A stretch of DNA of 57,959 bases from Flavobacteriales bacterium UBA852 (GCA_002295925.1 DBGO01000011.1:1-57959); one strand, 5' to 3'; counted from the stretch's first letter, positions 1-9,503 are shown. Translations and numbers: made by a program. The notes: generated by a model not told the origin, from the letters alone.

Positions 1-45
1 TTTTTTCAAACAATTACGTATAACTCGTTTTACCCAACAAATATA

Positions 46-75
46 TAAAAAATATCCGAAATAGTAACGGGATAT
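46..75 (-). terminator. Putative terminator downstream of the wzx-like gene
   Basis: On the minus strand an imperfect stem (ATATCCCG with CGGATAT, one bulged base) is followed by a run of six T residues. It lies about 80 bases past the stop codon of the flippase gene. The stem is AT-rich and weak, so the call is tentative. Confidence 0.4.
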
Positions 76-153
76 CCGTATAAAACCATTAAAATTTAAA
101 ACATCAAACTACTGCGTTGCCGTTATTAACTTTTCAGATAGACTTTCTTCTTA

Positions 154-1503
154 TCATTTATTCCAAATTCCGGTTGCTGTGCCACGCAATATCTTATACA
201 CTTGCACCGGTTGAAACAATAATCGTAACGAAATACAAACAATGGTTGCCAGTATCACTCCTCCACTACCCATGCCTAAATTTTCACTAAAATAAAACGA
301 AAGAGGAATGTTTATAATTGCCACGATTAGCGATTGATACATACTTAACCGGATTTTGTTTACCCCATTTAAAAAATTAGAAAAAATCATTATAAATGTG
401 GACATTAAAACCCAAATAGCAATAAGTACATTAAGCAACGACGAAATATTTACCGAATCCCCCACCCAAATCTTATAAAAATACGGCGCCACATATATCA
501 TCATCAAAACACCAACAAAAGTTACTATCCATAAAATAAAGTATTTTTTAAAAACATTTTTTATCCATTTTATATCTTTTTGAATATATGCTTCGGTAAA
601 TGCCGACCATAGCGGCGTAGTTATAATGGTATAAAACACAATAACAATATTAAAATATTTAAACGCCACCTGATAATTGGTTACTTCTTGCGGACCGGAA
701 ATATTGGTTATTATCAAATTGTCGGTAGCATAAACAATAAGTGCTGCACTTTGCGTGATGAAAAAAAGGATACTTAAGTTAAATAATTCTTTCATTTTAG
801 AAAAATCTACAAACGATAGCGAAGGCGAATATTGCCTTAATTTTTTTGAATACATGACAAATGATGCAGTCAATGGAACTAAAAGATTGACAAGCGATAC
901 AATTACTGCAAAAATGATGAGATTTCCTTTGAATTTTCCATACAATACAAAAACCGCAAGTAAAGCCAAAGCCGAACCAATAGTATTTAATAAATTATTG
1001 TAGGCAGGTTGTTGAATGGCTAAAAATACGCTGTTGATTAATTTCACTACAAATTGCAAACTAAAAACACCCAACACTATCATTACCAATGCTTTTAGCT
1101 CATCGGAATAGTTTTCGCTTACATTAAACAAATGAGGTAAATCGATAAAATGAATAACCGCAAGCGAAAGTAAAAAGATAACAACTGAGAGAAGAAAAAC
1201 CATCACATAAGATGTGCTTACATACGTTTTTGCCAAATGATTTTTCTTTAATGTAATGGCTTCTACCAATTTATTGCGTAAACCGTTGCCCAAGCCAAAA
1301 TCAAAAATGTTAATCCATGCAATTACAGATGATACCGTGAGCCAAATACCGTATTTTTCGGTGCCCAAAAATTTTATTGCCAACGGAACAAATAAAAAAC
1401 TGATAACAACACTGATACCCTTTAAGAAAAAAACCGCCAAAATGTTTTTCTTGGCTTTAACACTGCGTTGATGTCCCGAAAAAAGTGTAGAAAAAAAATT
1501 CAC
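154..1503 (-). CDS. Polysaccharide flippase, Wzx/MATE-like (O-unit translocase)
   Basis: This 449-residue integral membrane protein probably moves lipid-linked oligosaccharide units across the inner membrane for surface polysaccharide assembly. It shows about 12 to 14 hydrophobic segments along its whole length. Its N-terminal half has the pattern FLGTEKYGIWLTVSS followed by DFGLGNGLRNKL, typical of the polysaccharide biosynthesis protein superfamily. It starts at ATG 1503 and lies 10 bases downstream of the Wzc-type kinase gene in the same direction, so the two are probably co-transcribed. The pairing with a Wzc fits the Wzy-dependent export route. The transported sugar cannot be deduced. 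Family assignment is confident; the substrate is unknown. Confidence 0.85.
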   Translation of the reverse strand: MNFFSTLFSGHQRSVKAKKNILAVFFLKGISVVISFLFVPLAIKFLGTEKYGIWLTVSSVIAWINIFDFGLGNGLRNKLVEAITLKKNHLAKTYVSTSYVMVFLLSVVIFLLSLAVIHFIDLPHLFNVSENYSDELKALVMIVLGVFSLQFVVKLINSVFLAIQQPAYNNLLNTIGSALALLAVFVLYGKFKGNLIIFAVIVSLVNLLVPLTASFVMYSKKLRQYSPSLSFVDFSKMKELFNLSILFFITQSAALIVYATDNLIITNISGPQEVTNYQVAFKYFNIVIVFYTIITTPLWSAFTEAYIQKDIKWIKNVFKKYFILWIVTFVGVLMMIYVAPYFYKIWVGDSVNISSLLNVLIAIWVLMSTFIMIFSNFLNGVNKIRLSMYQSLIVAIINIPLSFYFSENLGMGSGGVILATIVCISLRLLFQPVQVYKILRGTATGIWNK

Positions 1504-1513
1504 TTTTCAATTT

Positions 1514-3916
1514 TTATGCTGATTTTCTCTTGAAAAATCGCTGATACCATTTCAATTCTTTATCCTCATCGTAATAGCCATAACCATATCCGTAACCATA
1601 ACCGTAGCCGTAACCATAGCCATAGCCCGAATTTTGAATCTTCACGGCATTAAACAAAATGGCAATATGTTCAATGTTGTTTTGTTTTTTGATGGTTTTC
1701 AGATGCTTTAAATGTTCTTTTTTGGTTACGCCTTGTCGAACAACATAAATCATCAAATCGGCATATTTATTTAAAATTAAACCATCGGTTACCAAACCAA
1801 TAGGAGGCGAATCGATTATAATCGTATCATATCGTTCTTTCAATTCGTTGATTAAACTGCCCATTTTATCTTTCATCATCAACTCCGAAGGATTTGGCGG
1901 AATAGGTCCGGATGGAATAACATCGAAATTCTCCACTTCGGTATGTTGAATTACTTCATCTGCCGTAACATCCGGGCGACTTAAATAGGTACTCATCCCC
2001 TTATCATTGGTCAGTCCAAGTTCTTTAATCATCTTTGGCTTACGCAAATCCATTCCCAGCAAAATGGTTTTTTCCCCACTTTGTGCAATTATACCCGATA
2101 AATTTACAGAAGTAAAAGTTTTTCCTTCTCCGCTCACCGACGAAGTAACCAGAATTACCCTTTTCTTTTTATCGCCCAAAAAATATTGCAAATTAGTCCG
2201 CACCGTTCTAAACGATTCAGAAATCAACGATTTTGGCTTACGCATCACAACCATCGGGTCGGTATATTTACTCATCCCAATAATACCTAACAAAGGAATA
2301 TTGCCGGTACATTTTTCAATTTCTTTAACATCGTAAACCGTATCGCGCAATTGTTCTTTTAAAAATATTCCAATAGTTGGCAACAATAAGCCGATTAAAA
2401 ATGCCAGCGTATAACTTTTTGACGGTACAGGTCGCACAGGATAAGGTGTTGAGCGAGCTTCGTCAATTATCCGGTTATCAGAAATGGATGCCGCCAATGC
2501 AATGGAATTTTCGGCTTGTTTCTCGAGCAAATAAAGATACAACTGTTCTTTAATGCGATATTTACGTTCAATGGCTATCAGTTCGCGTTCGGTTTTGGGT
2601 ATGGTTTTGAGTTGTCGCTCAACATTAGCCAGCTCTACCCTTTTGTTAGCGATGGATTTTTCCAAACCCTCTTTAATTGTTTTAATATTTTCGGATAATG
2701 CACTTTTCAGATACGCCAATTGTTTGTTTATTTCCGCCAATTTGGGATGCGAAGAAGATTGATTTTCATATGCCAGTTTTTCTTGCTCCAATTCGGTAAT
2801 ATCCCGAATCAACTTAATTAACAACGGGTCTTCAATATCTATTGACGAGGGCGCCAAATTATCCAAGTCTTTATGCGTTTCGATATAATTTTCAAGAAAC
2901 TGCACATAACTCAACTTTAACTCCAATGCCGAGAGTTCATCATCGGTTTGTTTTAGGTTTGAAAGCACCATTTCCGACTCTGCACTCACATCGGTAATTC
3001 CTTTTTGCGATTTATACGCTTGGCGTTTCAACTCAATATCTTCCAACTCTTTACTGATGGTTGTCAATTGCTTATCTATAAACAGTGCTGTAGAATTTGC
3101 TGTTCTGTTTTTTTCATTTTTATCATTTTCAAGATACACATTGATGAGTGTATTTAAAAAATCGATGCCTCTTTGCGGAATTTGGTCTTCAACAGCCAAT
3201 TCCAAAATAGATGAATTTTTGCCTTGTTGGGCAATTTGTAATCGGGCACGGTAAAAATCTACATTTCGGTTAAAAGGAACGAATTTCACCAAATAATTCT
3301 TCTTGTCGTAGTTAGGATTATTAAACAGCTCATTATTAAAATGCGGACGTTTTTCCACTCTAAAAACAGCAAAAGGCAAATGAATGGTTTCGCCAATGGT
3401 GTAAACTTGTTCGTAAACCAATTCGGTTTGTTTATCTTCATAGCTGAGCTTAAATTTATCACTATTAATAAACTCAATATTCAGCGGTGTTTGGTATGCC
3501 AAAAACTGCAATGAATCATATACAATTTTAAATGGCGATTGAGCATAAACCTGACTTTTTTTCACATCCCCTTTCAGGTAATACAATACATCCAGCTCGA
3601 GTTTTTTTATGGTTTGTCCTATAATTTTTCGGGAGCGGATAATTTCTATTTCATTATCAATATTTTTAGATTCGGAGTAAACATCCAAATCTTTTAACAA
3701 TTCTTGCGTTCCGGCACTTCCTTTATCTCCTTGTATCAACACCTTTGCATAAACTCTGTATGTAGGATTTACGTACCAATTATAAAAATAGGCAGCGCTT
3801 AAAGTGAGTGTCAATGAAATAAGATAAATATACCAGTAACGTAAAAAATTACCGACAATTTTTTTCAGGTTAATGTCGTTTTCGTTTTCAATAATATCGT
3901 TATCCGCATCTTGCAT
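1514..3916 (-). CDS. wzc: Polysaccharide co-polymerase / tyrosine autokinase, Wzc type
   Basis: This 800-residue inner-membrane protein is predicted to set chain length and assist export of capsule or exopolysaccharide through cycles of tyrosine autophosphorylation. An N-terminal transmembrane helix (about residues 30-50) opens the Wzz domain, followed by long coiled coils and a second membrane helix near residue 530. The cytoplasmic BY-kinase domain shows Walker A (SSVSGEGKT, about 592-600), Walker A' (LLGMDLRKPK, about 620) and Walker B (IIIDSPPIG, about 700). The tail holds nine GY dipeptides plus one more Tyr (codons at 1571-1627), standing in for the usual tyrosine cluster. A TATTTTTG element at 3921-3928 on the minus strand lies only four bases before the ATG, suggesting a leaderless message. 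The wzx-like gene follows 10 bases downstream. Confidence 0.93.
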   Translation of the reverse strand: MQDADNDIIENENDINLKKIVGNFLRYWYIYLISLTLTLSAAYFYNWYVNPTYRVYAKVLIQGDKGSAGTQELLKDLDVYSESKNIDNEIEIIRSRKIIGQTIKKLELDVLYYLKGDVKKSQVYAQSPFKIVYDSLQFLAYQTPLNIEFINSDKFKLSYEDKQTELVYEQVYTIGETIHLPFAVFRVEKRPHFNNELFNNPNYDKKNYLVKFVPFNRNVDFYRARLQIAQQGKNSSILELAVEDQIPQRGIDFLNTLINVYLENDKNEKNRTANSTALFIDKQLTTISKELEDIELKRQAYKSQKGITDVSAESEMVLSNLKQTDDELSALELKLSYVQFLENYIETHKDLDNLAPSSIDIEDPLLIKLIRDITELEQEKLAYENQSSSHPKLAEINKQLAYLKSALSENIKTIKEGLEKSIANKRVELANVERQLKTIPKTERELIAIERKYRIKEQLYLYLLEKQAENSIALAASISDNRIIDEARSTPYPVRPVPSKSYTLAFLIGLLLPTIGIFLKEQLRDTVYDVKEIEKCTGNIPLLGIIGMSKYTDPMVVMRKPKSLISESFRTVRTNLQYFLGDKKKRVILVTSSVSGEGKTFTSVNLSGIIAQSGEKTILLGMDLRKPKMIKELGLTNDKGMSTYLSRPDVTADEVIQHTEVENFDVIPSGPIPPNPSELMMKDKMGSLINELKERYDTIIIDSPPIGLVTDGLILNKYADLMIYVVRQGVTKKEHLKHLKTIKKQNNIEHIAILFNAVKIQNSGYGYGYGYGYGYGYGYGYYDEDKELKWYQRFFKRKSA
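1571..1627 (-). repeat. GY dipeptide repeat at the Wzc C-terminus
   Basis: Nineteen codons encode nine consecutive Gly-Tyr dipeptides and a final Tyr. Glycine is written with GGT, GGC and GGA and tyrosine with TAT and TAC in mixed order, so the DNA is not a perfect microsatellite. The tract sits about 18 codons before the stop of the tyrosine kinase and is presumably its phosphorylated tail. Confidence 0.9.
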
Positions 3917-3990
3917 AAAACAAAAATAACATTTTCCGACGGTAAATGCGTTTTATTGCCTGTTGAAATTCATTTTCCCAAGTGTAAAAT

Positions 3991-4020
3991 AATACCCCTT
4001 TCAATAGTAAAAGGGGCATT
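3991..4020 (-). terminator. Rho-independent terminator after valS
   Basis: A strong hairpin (AATACCCCTTT paired with AAAGGGGCATT, loop about 8 bases) lies 30 bases past the valS stop on the minus strand and is followed by ATTATTTTA. It separates valS from the wzc promoter region. Confidence 0.75.
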
Positions 4021-4049
4021 ATTGTTCTTTTTCGCCGGAATGATACTTG

Positions 4050-6686
4050 CTATGCCTTGGCACTCAAGGCTGCCATTTGTTCTTGCAAAACTTTAATTTT
4101 TGCTTCGGCATCAGCCAGTTTTTTGCGCTCGTTAGCCACTACTTGCTCAGGCGCATTATTGACAAAACGTTCGTTGGACAACTTCTTCTCTACACTCTTT
4201 TTAAATCCTTGCACATATTTCAATTCTTCTTCGAGCTTTTTCAGTTCTTCTTCTATATTGATTTTATCGCCCAACGGCACAAAATACTCATTGGATTTTA
4301 CCCGGAAACTGAAGGCGTTTTCAGGTGCTGTACCGGTTTTTTCCAATTTCTCGATATTGCCTAATTTTTTCACAACGGTTAAAAAATCAGGCGAAAAAGT
4401 TTCGTTTTCTTTAATAAACAAATCTACTTTTTCTTTATTTGGAATTTGCTTGTCTTTTCTTATGGTACGAATGCCCGAAACAATCTCTTTGGCAAATTCA
4501 AAGGCATTGAGCACATCGGCATTGGCGCTATCCGACTTTGGCCAAGGCAAAAACATAATGGTTTCGTTTTCTTTTCGCTCGGTTAAATGTTGCCATATTT
4601 CTTCGGTTAAAAACGGCATAAACGGATGCAACAAGCCCAATAATTTTTCGAACAAACGATTGGTTTGCGCAAAAGTTTCGGCATCAATTGCTTCGCCAAA
4701 CGGTGGCTTCACAATTTCTAAATACCACGAACAGAAGTCATCCCAAATTAAACGATAGGTTATCATTAAAGCATCCGAAATGCGGAATTTTGCATACGCA
4801 TCATTCAATTCATTAACCTTTTGTTTGATGTTTTCTTCCATCCACAAAACAGCATCTTTGGCATAACCGGGCTGCTTTTTCTCTTCTACTTGCCAACTTC
4901 TTGTCAATCGGAACGCATTCCAAATTTTATTGGCAAAATTTCGTCCCTGTTCACATAAACTTTCATCAAACAACAAGTCATTTCCTGCCGGCGAACTCAA
5001 TAACATTCCCACGCGCACACCATCGGCTCCGTATTTTTTCATTAAATCAATCGGGTCGGGTGAGTTACCTAATGATTTGGACATTTTTCGTCCTTGCTTA
5101 TCGCGAACAATACCAGTGTAATAAACATTTTCGAATGGTTTTTCGCCTCGGTACTCATACCCTGCCATAATCATACGTGCTACCCAAAAGAACATAATTT
5201 CGGGTGCGGTAACCAAGTCGTTAGTCGGATAATAATATTCAATATCTTTATTGTGTGGGTCTTTAAATCCATCGAAAACCGAAATAGGCCACAACCACGA
5301 AGAGAACCAAGTATCAAGCACGTCTTCATCTTGTTTAACTTGCTCAGGATTAACCGGTTTCCCCAATTTATTCTCGATTAACTTTAACGCTTCTTCTTTG
5401 GTTTTGGCAACTACAAAATCATTGGCTCCCTCGCCATAATACCAAGCCGGGATTTGTTGCCCCCACCACAACTGACGAGAAATACACCAATCTTTGATGT
5501 TCTCCATCCAGTGCTTATAACTGTTTTTGAATTTTGACGGATAAAATTTAATATTGTCATTCATTACATTTTCCAAGGCGGGCTTGGCCAATTTATCCAT
5601 TTTACAGAACCATTGCAAAGATAATTTCGGTTCTATTACCGCATCGGTTCTTTCAGAAAAGCCAACGTTATTGGTTATGGTTTCTACTTTTTTCAAAAAA
5701 CCTTTTTCTTTCAGTTCTTCGGCAATCTTTTCACGAACAGTAAAACGGTCTTCGCCAACGTAAAGTTGTGCGGCTTCACTTAATGTTCCGTCATCGTTTA
5801 AAATATCAATGCTTGGCAAATTATGTTTGATTCCCAATTCGTAATCGTTCAAATCGTGAGCAGGCGTAACCTTAAGGCATCCTGTACCAAATTCCATATC
5901 CACATATTCGTCAAAAATTATGGGAACCTCTCTATTGATTAGCGGCACAAGTGCTTTTTTGCCTTTTAAATGTTTATAGCGTTCGTCGTTGGGGTTTATG
6001 CAAATGGCAGTATCGCCCAAAATAGTTTCGGGACGTGTGGTGGCAATGGTTACTTTCTCGTCACTGCCCACAATCGGATATTCGATATAATATAATTTTG
6101 ACTGAACTTCTTTGTAAATTACTTCTTCATCGGATAAAGCGGTTTGTGCCGCAGGGTCCCAGTTTATCATTCTTACTCCGCGGTAAATATATCCTTTATT
6201 GTATAAATCGATAAAAACAGTAATAACAGCATCATACAAATCCGGCTCAAGCGTAAAACGAGTACGGTCCCAATCGCAAGAAGCGCCGAGTTTTTTTAAT
6301 TGTTCCAAAATGATTCCGCCATGTTTTTCGGTCCATTCCCAAGCGTGTTTTAAAAATTCTTCGCGGGTAAGTTGCGATTTTTCAATGCCTTCGCTTTTTA
6401 GTTTGGCAACCACTTTTGCCTCTGTGGCAATTGAAGCATGATCGGTTCCGGGTACCCAACAAGCATTTTTACCTTCCATTCGCGCTTTTCGCACCAATAC
6501 ATCTTGAATGGTGTTATTGAGCATATGCCCCATATGTAAAACACCTGTTACGTTTGGTGGTGGAATAACTACTGTATAGGGTTCTCTGTCGTCGGGTTCG
6601 CTGTGGAAATATTTGTTTTCGAGCCAAAATTTATACCATTTATCTTCTATGGATTCGGGATTATATTTTGCACTAATTTCAGACAT
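4050..6686 (-). CDS. valS: Valyl-tRNA synthetase
   Basis: This class I aminoacyl-tRNA synthetase charges tRNA-Val in the cytoplasm. The 878-residue length is normal for the family. The HIGH motif appears as HMGH at residues 51-54 within PPPNVTGVLHMGH, and the KMSKS motif is intact near residue 535 (GRKMSKSLGNSPDP). The DTWFSSWLWP core and the C-terminal anticodon-binding domain are present. The protein ends in the coiled-coil tRNA-binding arm typical of ValRS (from about residue 815, rich in EELKKLEEEL). A TACTTTTG element at 6703-6710 on the minus strand gives a short leader. Its neighbour trmD is divergent. No oddities are seen. Confidence 0.98.
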   Translation of the reverse strand: MSEISAKYNPESIEDKWYKFWLENKYFHSEPDDREPYTVVIPPPNVTGVLHMGHMLNNTIQDVLVRKARMEGKNACWVPGTDHASIATEAKVVAKLKSEGIEKSQLTREEFLKHAWEWTEKHGGIILEQLKKLGASCDWDRTRFTLEPDLYDAVITVFIDLYNKGYIYRGVRMINWDPAAQTALSDEEVIYKEVQSKLYYIEYPIVGSDEKVTIATTRPETILGDTAICINPNDERYKHLKGKKALVPLINREVPIIFDEYVDMEFGTGCLKVTPAHDLNDYELGIKHNLPSIDILNDDGTLSEAAQLYVGEDRFTVREKIAEELKEKGFLKKVETITNNVGFSERTDAVIEPKLSLQWFCKMDKLAKPALENVMNDNIKFYPSKFKNSYKHWMENIKDWCISRQLWWGQQIPAWYYGEGANDFVVAKTKEEALKLIENKLGKPVNPEQVKQDEDVLDTWFSSWLWPISVFDGFKDPHNKDIEYYYPTNDLVTAPEIMFFWVARMIMAGYEYRGEKPFENVYYTGIVRDKQGRKMSKSLGNSPDPIDLMKKYGADGVRVGMLLSSPAGNDLLFDESLCEQGRNFANKIWNAFRLTRSWQVEEKKQPGYAKDAVLWMEENIKQKVNELNDAYAKFRISDALMITYRLIWDDFCSWYLEIVKPPFGEAIDAETFAQTNRLFEKLLGLLHPFMPFLTEEIWQHLTERKENETIMFLPWPKSDSANADVLNAFEFAKEIVSGIRTIRKDKQIPNKEKVDLFIKENETFSPDFLTVVKKLGNIEKLEKTGTAPENAFSFRVKSNEYFVPLGDKINIEEELKKLEEELKYVQGFKKSVEKKLSNERFVNNAPEQVVANERKKLADAEAKIKVLQEQMAALSAKA

Positions 6687-6702
6687 ATTGTACTATTTTT
6701 GG

Positions 6703-6710
6703 CAAAAGTA
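6703..6710 (-). promoter_or_regulatory. valS promoter -7 element
   Basis: The minus strand reads TACTTTTG, matching the Bacteroidota -7 consensus TAnnTTTG, and ends 16 bases before the valS ATG. No good TTTG is seen at the -33 distance. Confidence 0.55.
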
Positions 6711-6786
6711 CAATTTGCGTACAGAATAGTTTGATTTTTTAGCGTAATTTTTAGGACTTTTGTTATCATCTTTTTACAATTTTACC

Positions 6787-7461
6787 ATGCGAATAGACAT
6801 TATTACCGTTTTGCCCGAATTAATGGAAAGTTTTATGCAACATTCTATTGTAAAACGGGCGCAAGATAAAGGTTTAGCCGAAATTAAACTTCATTCGTTG
6901 CGCGATTATGCAAATGATAAGTATAAAACCATTGATGATTACCAATATGGTGGCGGTGCAGGAATGGTTATGATGATTGAGCCCATTGCAAAATGTATCA
7001 ATCAATTAAAAAGTGAGCGTCAATACGATGAAATTATTTATATGACTCCGGATGGCGAACCTTTGGAACAAAAGACATTAAATATGCTTTCTACCTATAA
7101 CAATATCATTATATTAGCCGGGCATTACAAAGGTGTTGACCAACGTGTGCGCGATATTTTTGTTACAAAAGAAATCTCCATTGGTGATTATGTCCTTTCG
7201 GGCGGCGAATTGCCTGCCGCAGTGTTATGCGACGGCATTGTTCGACTTATTCCCGGGGTGTTGGGGGATGAAACTTCTGCCCTAACCGACTCGTTTCAAG
7301 ACGATTTGCTTGCTCCACCCGTTTATACTCGCCCCGAGGATTATCAAGGATATAAAGTGCCTGATGTTTTACTTTCGGGAAATCATAAAGCAATTGCAGA
7401 GTGGCGCCATCAACAAGCCGAAGAAAAAACCCGTAAATGGAAGTCTAAATTCAAAAAATAA
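6787..7461 (+). CDS. trmD: tRNA (guanine-N1-)-methyltransferase TrmD
   Basis: TrmD methylates G37 of tRNAs with a G at position 36, using S-adenosylmethionine, and so prevents frameshifting. The start was placed at ATG 6787 (MRIDIITVLPEL), giving 224 residues, the usual size; an upstream in-frame TTG at 6760 is unlikely. The SPOUT trefoil-knot region shows LAGHYKGVDQRV and IGDYVLSGGELPA followed by RLIPGVLGDETS, all hallmark TrmD segments. The C-terminal domain carries YTRPEDYQG and LLSGNHKAIAEWR. aroE follows after two bases, so the two genes form an operon. Confidence 0.97.
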   Translation: MRIDIITVLPELMESFMQHSIVKRAQDKGLAEIKLHSLRDYANDKYKTIDDYQYGGGAGMVMMIEPIAKCINQLKSERQYDEIIYMTPDGEPLEQKTLNMLSTYNNIIILAGHYKGVDQRVRDIFVTKEISIGDYVLSGGELPAAVLCDGIVRLIPGVLGDETSALTDSFQDDLLAPPVYTRPEDYQGYKVPDVLLSGNHKAIAEWRHQQAEEKTRKWKSKFKK

Positions 7462-7463
7462 CT

Positions 7464-8192
7464 ATGGAAAAGCATTTTTTTTTACTCGGCAAGTCATTAA
7501 AGCATTCTTTTTCGAAAGATTATTTCAACAATAAATTTAAAAAAGAAAATCTGTCTTACTCCTACTCCAATATTGAGATTAACGCAATAGATGAATTTAA
7601 ATCCATTGATTTACAAAAATACAACGGGTTTAATGTAACTATTCCTTATAAAGAACAAATTATACCTTTTTTAAACGATTTAAGTGCCGAAGCTAAAGAA
7701 ATTGGCGCCGTGAATACGGTGAAAATATCGAACGGAAAACTCACCGGCTACAATACCGATGCTTACGGTTTTCATTTTTCATTAAAACCATTTTTAAAAA
7801 ACATACATGAACGAGCACTTATTCTCGGTACCGGCGGTGCATCGAAAGCCGTAGCGTATGTATTTGAAAAACTGGGTATTAATGTATTATTCGTTTCACG
7901 AAAACCTACAACCGAAAATCAAATAGGTTATAACGATGTGAATGAATATGTGATGAAGTTTCATACCATTATAGTAAATACTACTCCTGTAGGTATGTAT
8001 CCCAACAATGATGATTTGATAAATCTTCCTTACGAATGCTTAACGCCCGAACATATTGTTTATGACTTGATTTACAATCCTGAGGAAACACTTTTTTTGC
8101 AAATGGCAAAAAAAAACGGAGCAACTGCCATCAATGGATTACAAATGCTCCGCTTACAAGCCGAAAAAGCTTGGCAAATTTGGAATGAATGA
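7464..8192 (+). CDS. aroE: Shikimate dehydrogenase
   Basis: AroE reduces 3-dehydroshikimate to shikimate with NADPH in aromatic amino acid synthesis. At 242 residues it is shorter than the usual ~270, as is common in this phylum. The shikimate-binding SLKHSFS (residues 11-17), the catalytic Lys63 in NVTIPYK, Asp99 in NTDAYGF and the NADP-binding loop GTGGASKA (122-129) are present. The C-terminus shows the conserved NGLQMLRLQAEKAW. The gene begins two bases after trmD. Its stop codon directly abuts the stop of the convergent barrel gene at 8193, leaving no room for a dedicated intergenic terminator. A later pathway enzyme, aroK, lies at 14.4 kb. Confidence 0.96.
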   Translation: MEKHFFLLGKSLKHSFSKDYFNNKFKKENLSYSYSNIEINAIDEFKSIDLQKYNGFNVTIPYKEQIIPFLNDLSAEAKEIGAVNTVKISNGKLTGYNTDAYGFHFSLKPFLKNIHERALILGTGGASKAVAYVFEKLGINVLFVSRKPTTENQIGYNDVNEYVMKFHTIIVNTTPVGMYPNNDDLINLPYECLTPEHIVYDLIYNPEETLFLQMAKKNGATAINGLQMLRLQAEKAWQIWNE

Positions 8193-8855
8193 TTACATTT
8201 TAAAGGTAACTCCCAAATTCATATAACCGAAACTTGAATACCCTAATTCCATAAACGCTCCAAAACTTGGATTAAACATATATCGCCCTCCAACATAGGA
8301 ACGTAAAAATGGCCATACATCACTACCTGAGGCTTTACTTTCATGTTTGATTATCACATTTTTATTCTCAGTGTACCAAATATCTTTAGAATTCCAACTA
8401 CTGATTAACATACCGGTAGAAAAACCAACATAAACATCTATTTGCTCACCTAAATTCATCGAAGTAACATCTAATGATTCAAACATATTATCTAAATGTA
8501 CTTCTGCTAAAACACCCAACATTGTATAACTGTAAGAGTCTTTGTATTCATTTAAATAACCCGTGTAAGACTGATAAGTGGATTTATATACTCTTGAAAA
8601 ACGCCCGGCTGTTATACCTGCGCTGATAAACTCGTGAAAGCCTATTTGGTAATTAACATTTAATGCAGGAAATGCCACATAACTTGAATTTTTATAAAAA
8701 CCATAATTGTATTTATATCCAAAACCATAAGTAAATGGTGAAAAACCAATATTTAACATATTATCACCTTCATTGTAACAAAATTGCGCTTGTACTTTTT
8801 CTGCATTAAAGATTGTTGTCAGCACCAATGCAATTATCAGAAATTTAGCTCTCAT
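8193..8855 (-). CDS. Predicted outer-membrane beta-barrel protein of unknown function
   Basis: The start was placed at ATG 8855, because MRAKFLIIALVLTTIFNAEKVQAQ is a clean signal peptide; an in-frame ATG at 8888 would add 11 residues upstream. The mature part is rich in alternating aromatic and Gly/Ser residues (for example FTYGFGYKYNYGFY) and ends with the barrel-like GYMNLGVTFKM. This pattern fits a small outer-membrane barrel of about 220 residues. No enzyme motif is recognised and no specific family can be named. It is transcribed towards aroE and the stops touch. A divergent promoter is shared with the Sua5-family gene. Confidence 0.75.
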   Translation of the reverse strand: MRAKFLIIALVLTTIFNAEKVQAQFCYNEGDNMLNIGFSPFTYGFGYKYNYGFYKNSSYVAFPALNVNYQIGFHEFISAGITAGRFSRVYKSTYQSYTGYLNEYKDSYSYTMLGVLAEVHLDNMFESLDVTSMNLGEQIDVYVGFSTGMLISSWNSKDIWYTENKNVIIKHESKASGSDVWPFLRSYVGGRYMFNPSFGAFMELGYSSFGYMNLGVTFKM

Positions 8856-8875
8856 AATATTTATATTTTTTAATG

Positions 8876-8904
8876 TTGATGCAAACATAATACTATTACT
8901 TTTG
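8876..8904 (+). promoter_or_regulatory. Promoter of the Sua5-family gene (TTG-N18-TACTTTTG)
   Basis: TTG at 8876-8878 and TACTTTTG at 8897-8904 are separated by 18 bases, close to the Bacteroidota -33/-7 arrangement. The element ends 26 bases before the ATG at 8931. On the minus strand the same stretch holds TATGTTTG (8882-8889), a candidate -7 element for the barrel gene. Confidence 0.65.
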
Positions 8905-8930
8905 CAAAGTAATGATAAATGTCGTAAAAA

Positions 8931-9500
8931 ATGAAATTATTTTCTAACATTAACCAAATGAGCACATTAATTGACGAAGGAAAAACCATACTCTACCCAA
9001 CAGATACTATTTGGGGATTAGGGTGTGATGCAACTCACGAAAAAGCTATTGACAAATTATATAAGATTAAAAATCGTCCGGATTCTAAAAGCATGATTAT
9101 ACTTGTGAACAGTGATGCAATGCTGCAACAATATGTTGAAGATGTTCCGCCATTGGCTTGGGATTTGATTGATTTAAGCGAAAAACCCACAACGATTATT
9201 TATCCTCAAGCAAAGAATTTACCAAAAAATTTAATCGCCGACGACGGCAGTATAGCCATTAGAATGGTTAAATCCGGATTTGTGTATCAATTGCTAAATA
9301 AACTGAAAAAACCCATTGTTTCAACTTCGGCAAATATAAGTGGTAACCCGGCGCCAAAAACTTTTGACGATATTGACGAAGAGATAAAAAATGCTGTGGA
9401 CATTATTGTTTCGCCAGATATGGAAACCAGCCAATACCATAAAAGTTCAGCCATAATCAAGTTAGAGATGAACGGCGAAATAAAAATTATTCGAAAATAA
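8931..9500 (+). CDS. Sua5/YciO/YrdC family L-threonylcarbamoyladenylate synthase
   Basis: Proteins of this family make threonylcarbamoyl-AMP from threonine, bicarbonate and ATP, the first step of the t6A37 modification of ANN-decoding tRNAs. The 189 residues form one YrdC domain with LYPTDTIWGLGCDA near the N-terminus, KIKNRPDSKSM, a basic nucleotide pocket and the PIVSTSANISGNPAP motif. The long C-terminal Sua5 domain is absent, so it is the short TsaC-like type. The gene ends three bases from the stop of convergent recQ. A paralogue with a YciO-like role cannot be excluded. Confidence 0.92.
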   Translation: MKLFSNINQMSTLIDEGKTILYPTDTIWGLGCDATHEKAIDKLYKIKNRPDSKSMIILVNSDAMLQQYVEDVPPLAWDLIDLSEKPTTIIYPQAKNLPKNLIADDGSIAIRMVKSGFVYQLLNKLKKPIVSTSANISGNPAPKTFDDIDEEIKNAVDIIVSPDMETSQYHKSSAIIKLEMNGEIKIIRK

Positions 9501-9503
9501 AAA

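Noticed and set aside
1571..1627. Slippage microsatellite as the full explanation of the GY tract
   Set aside because: Codons are mixed irregularly along the tract, so the DNA is not a simple repeat even though the protein is.
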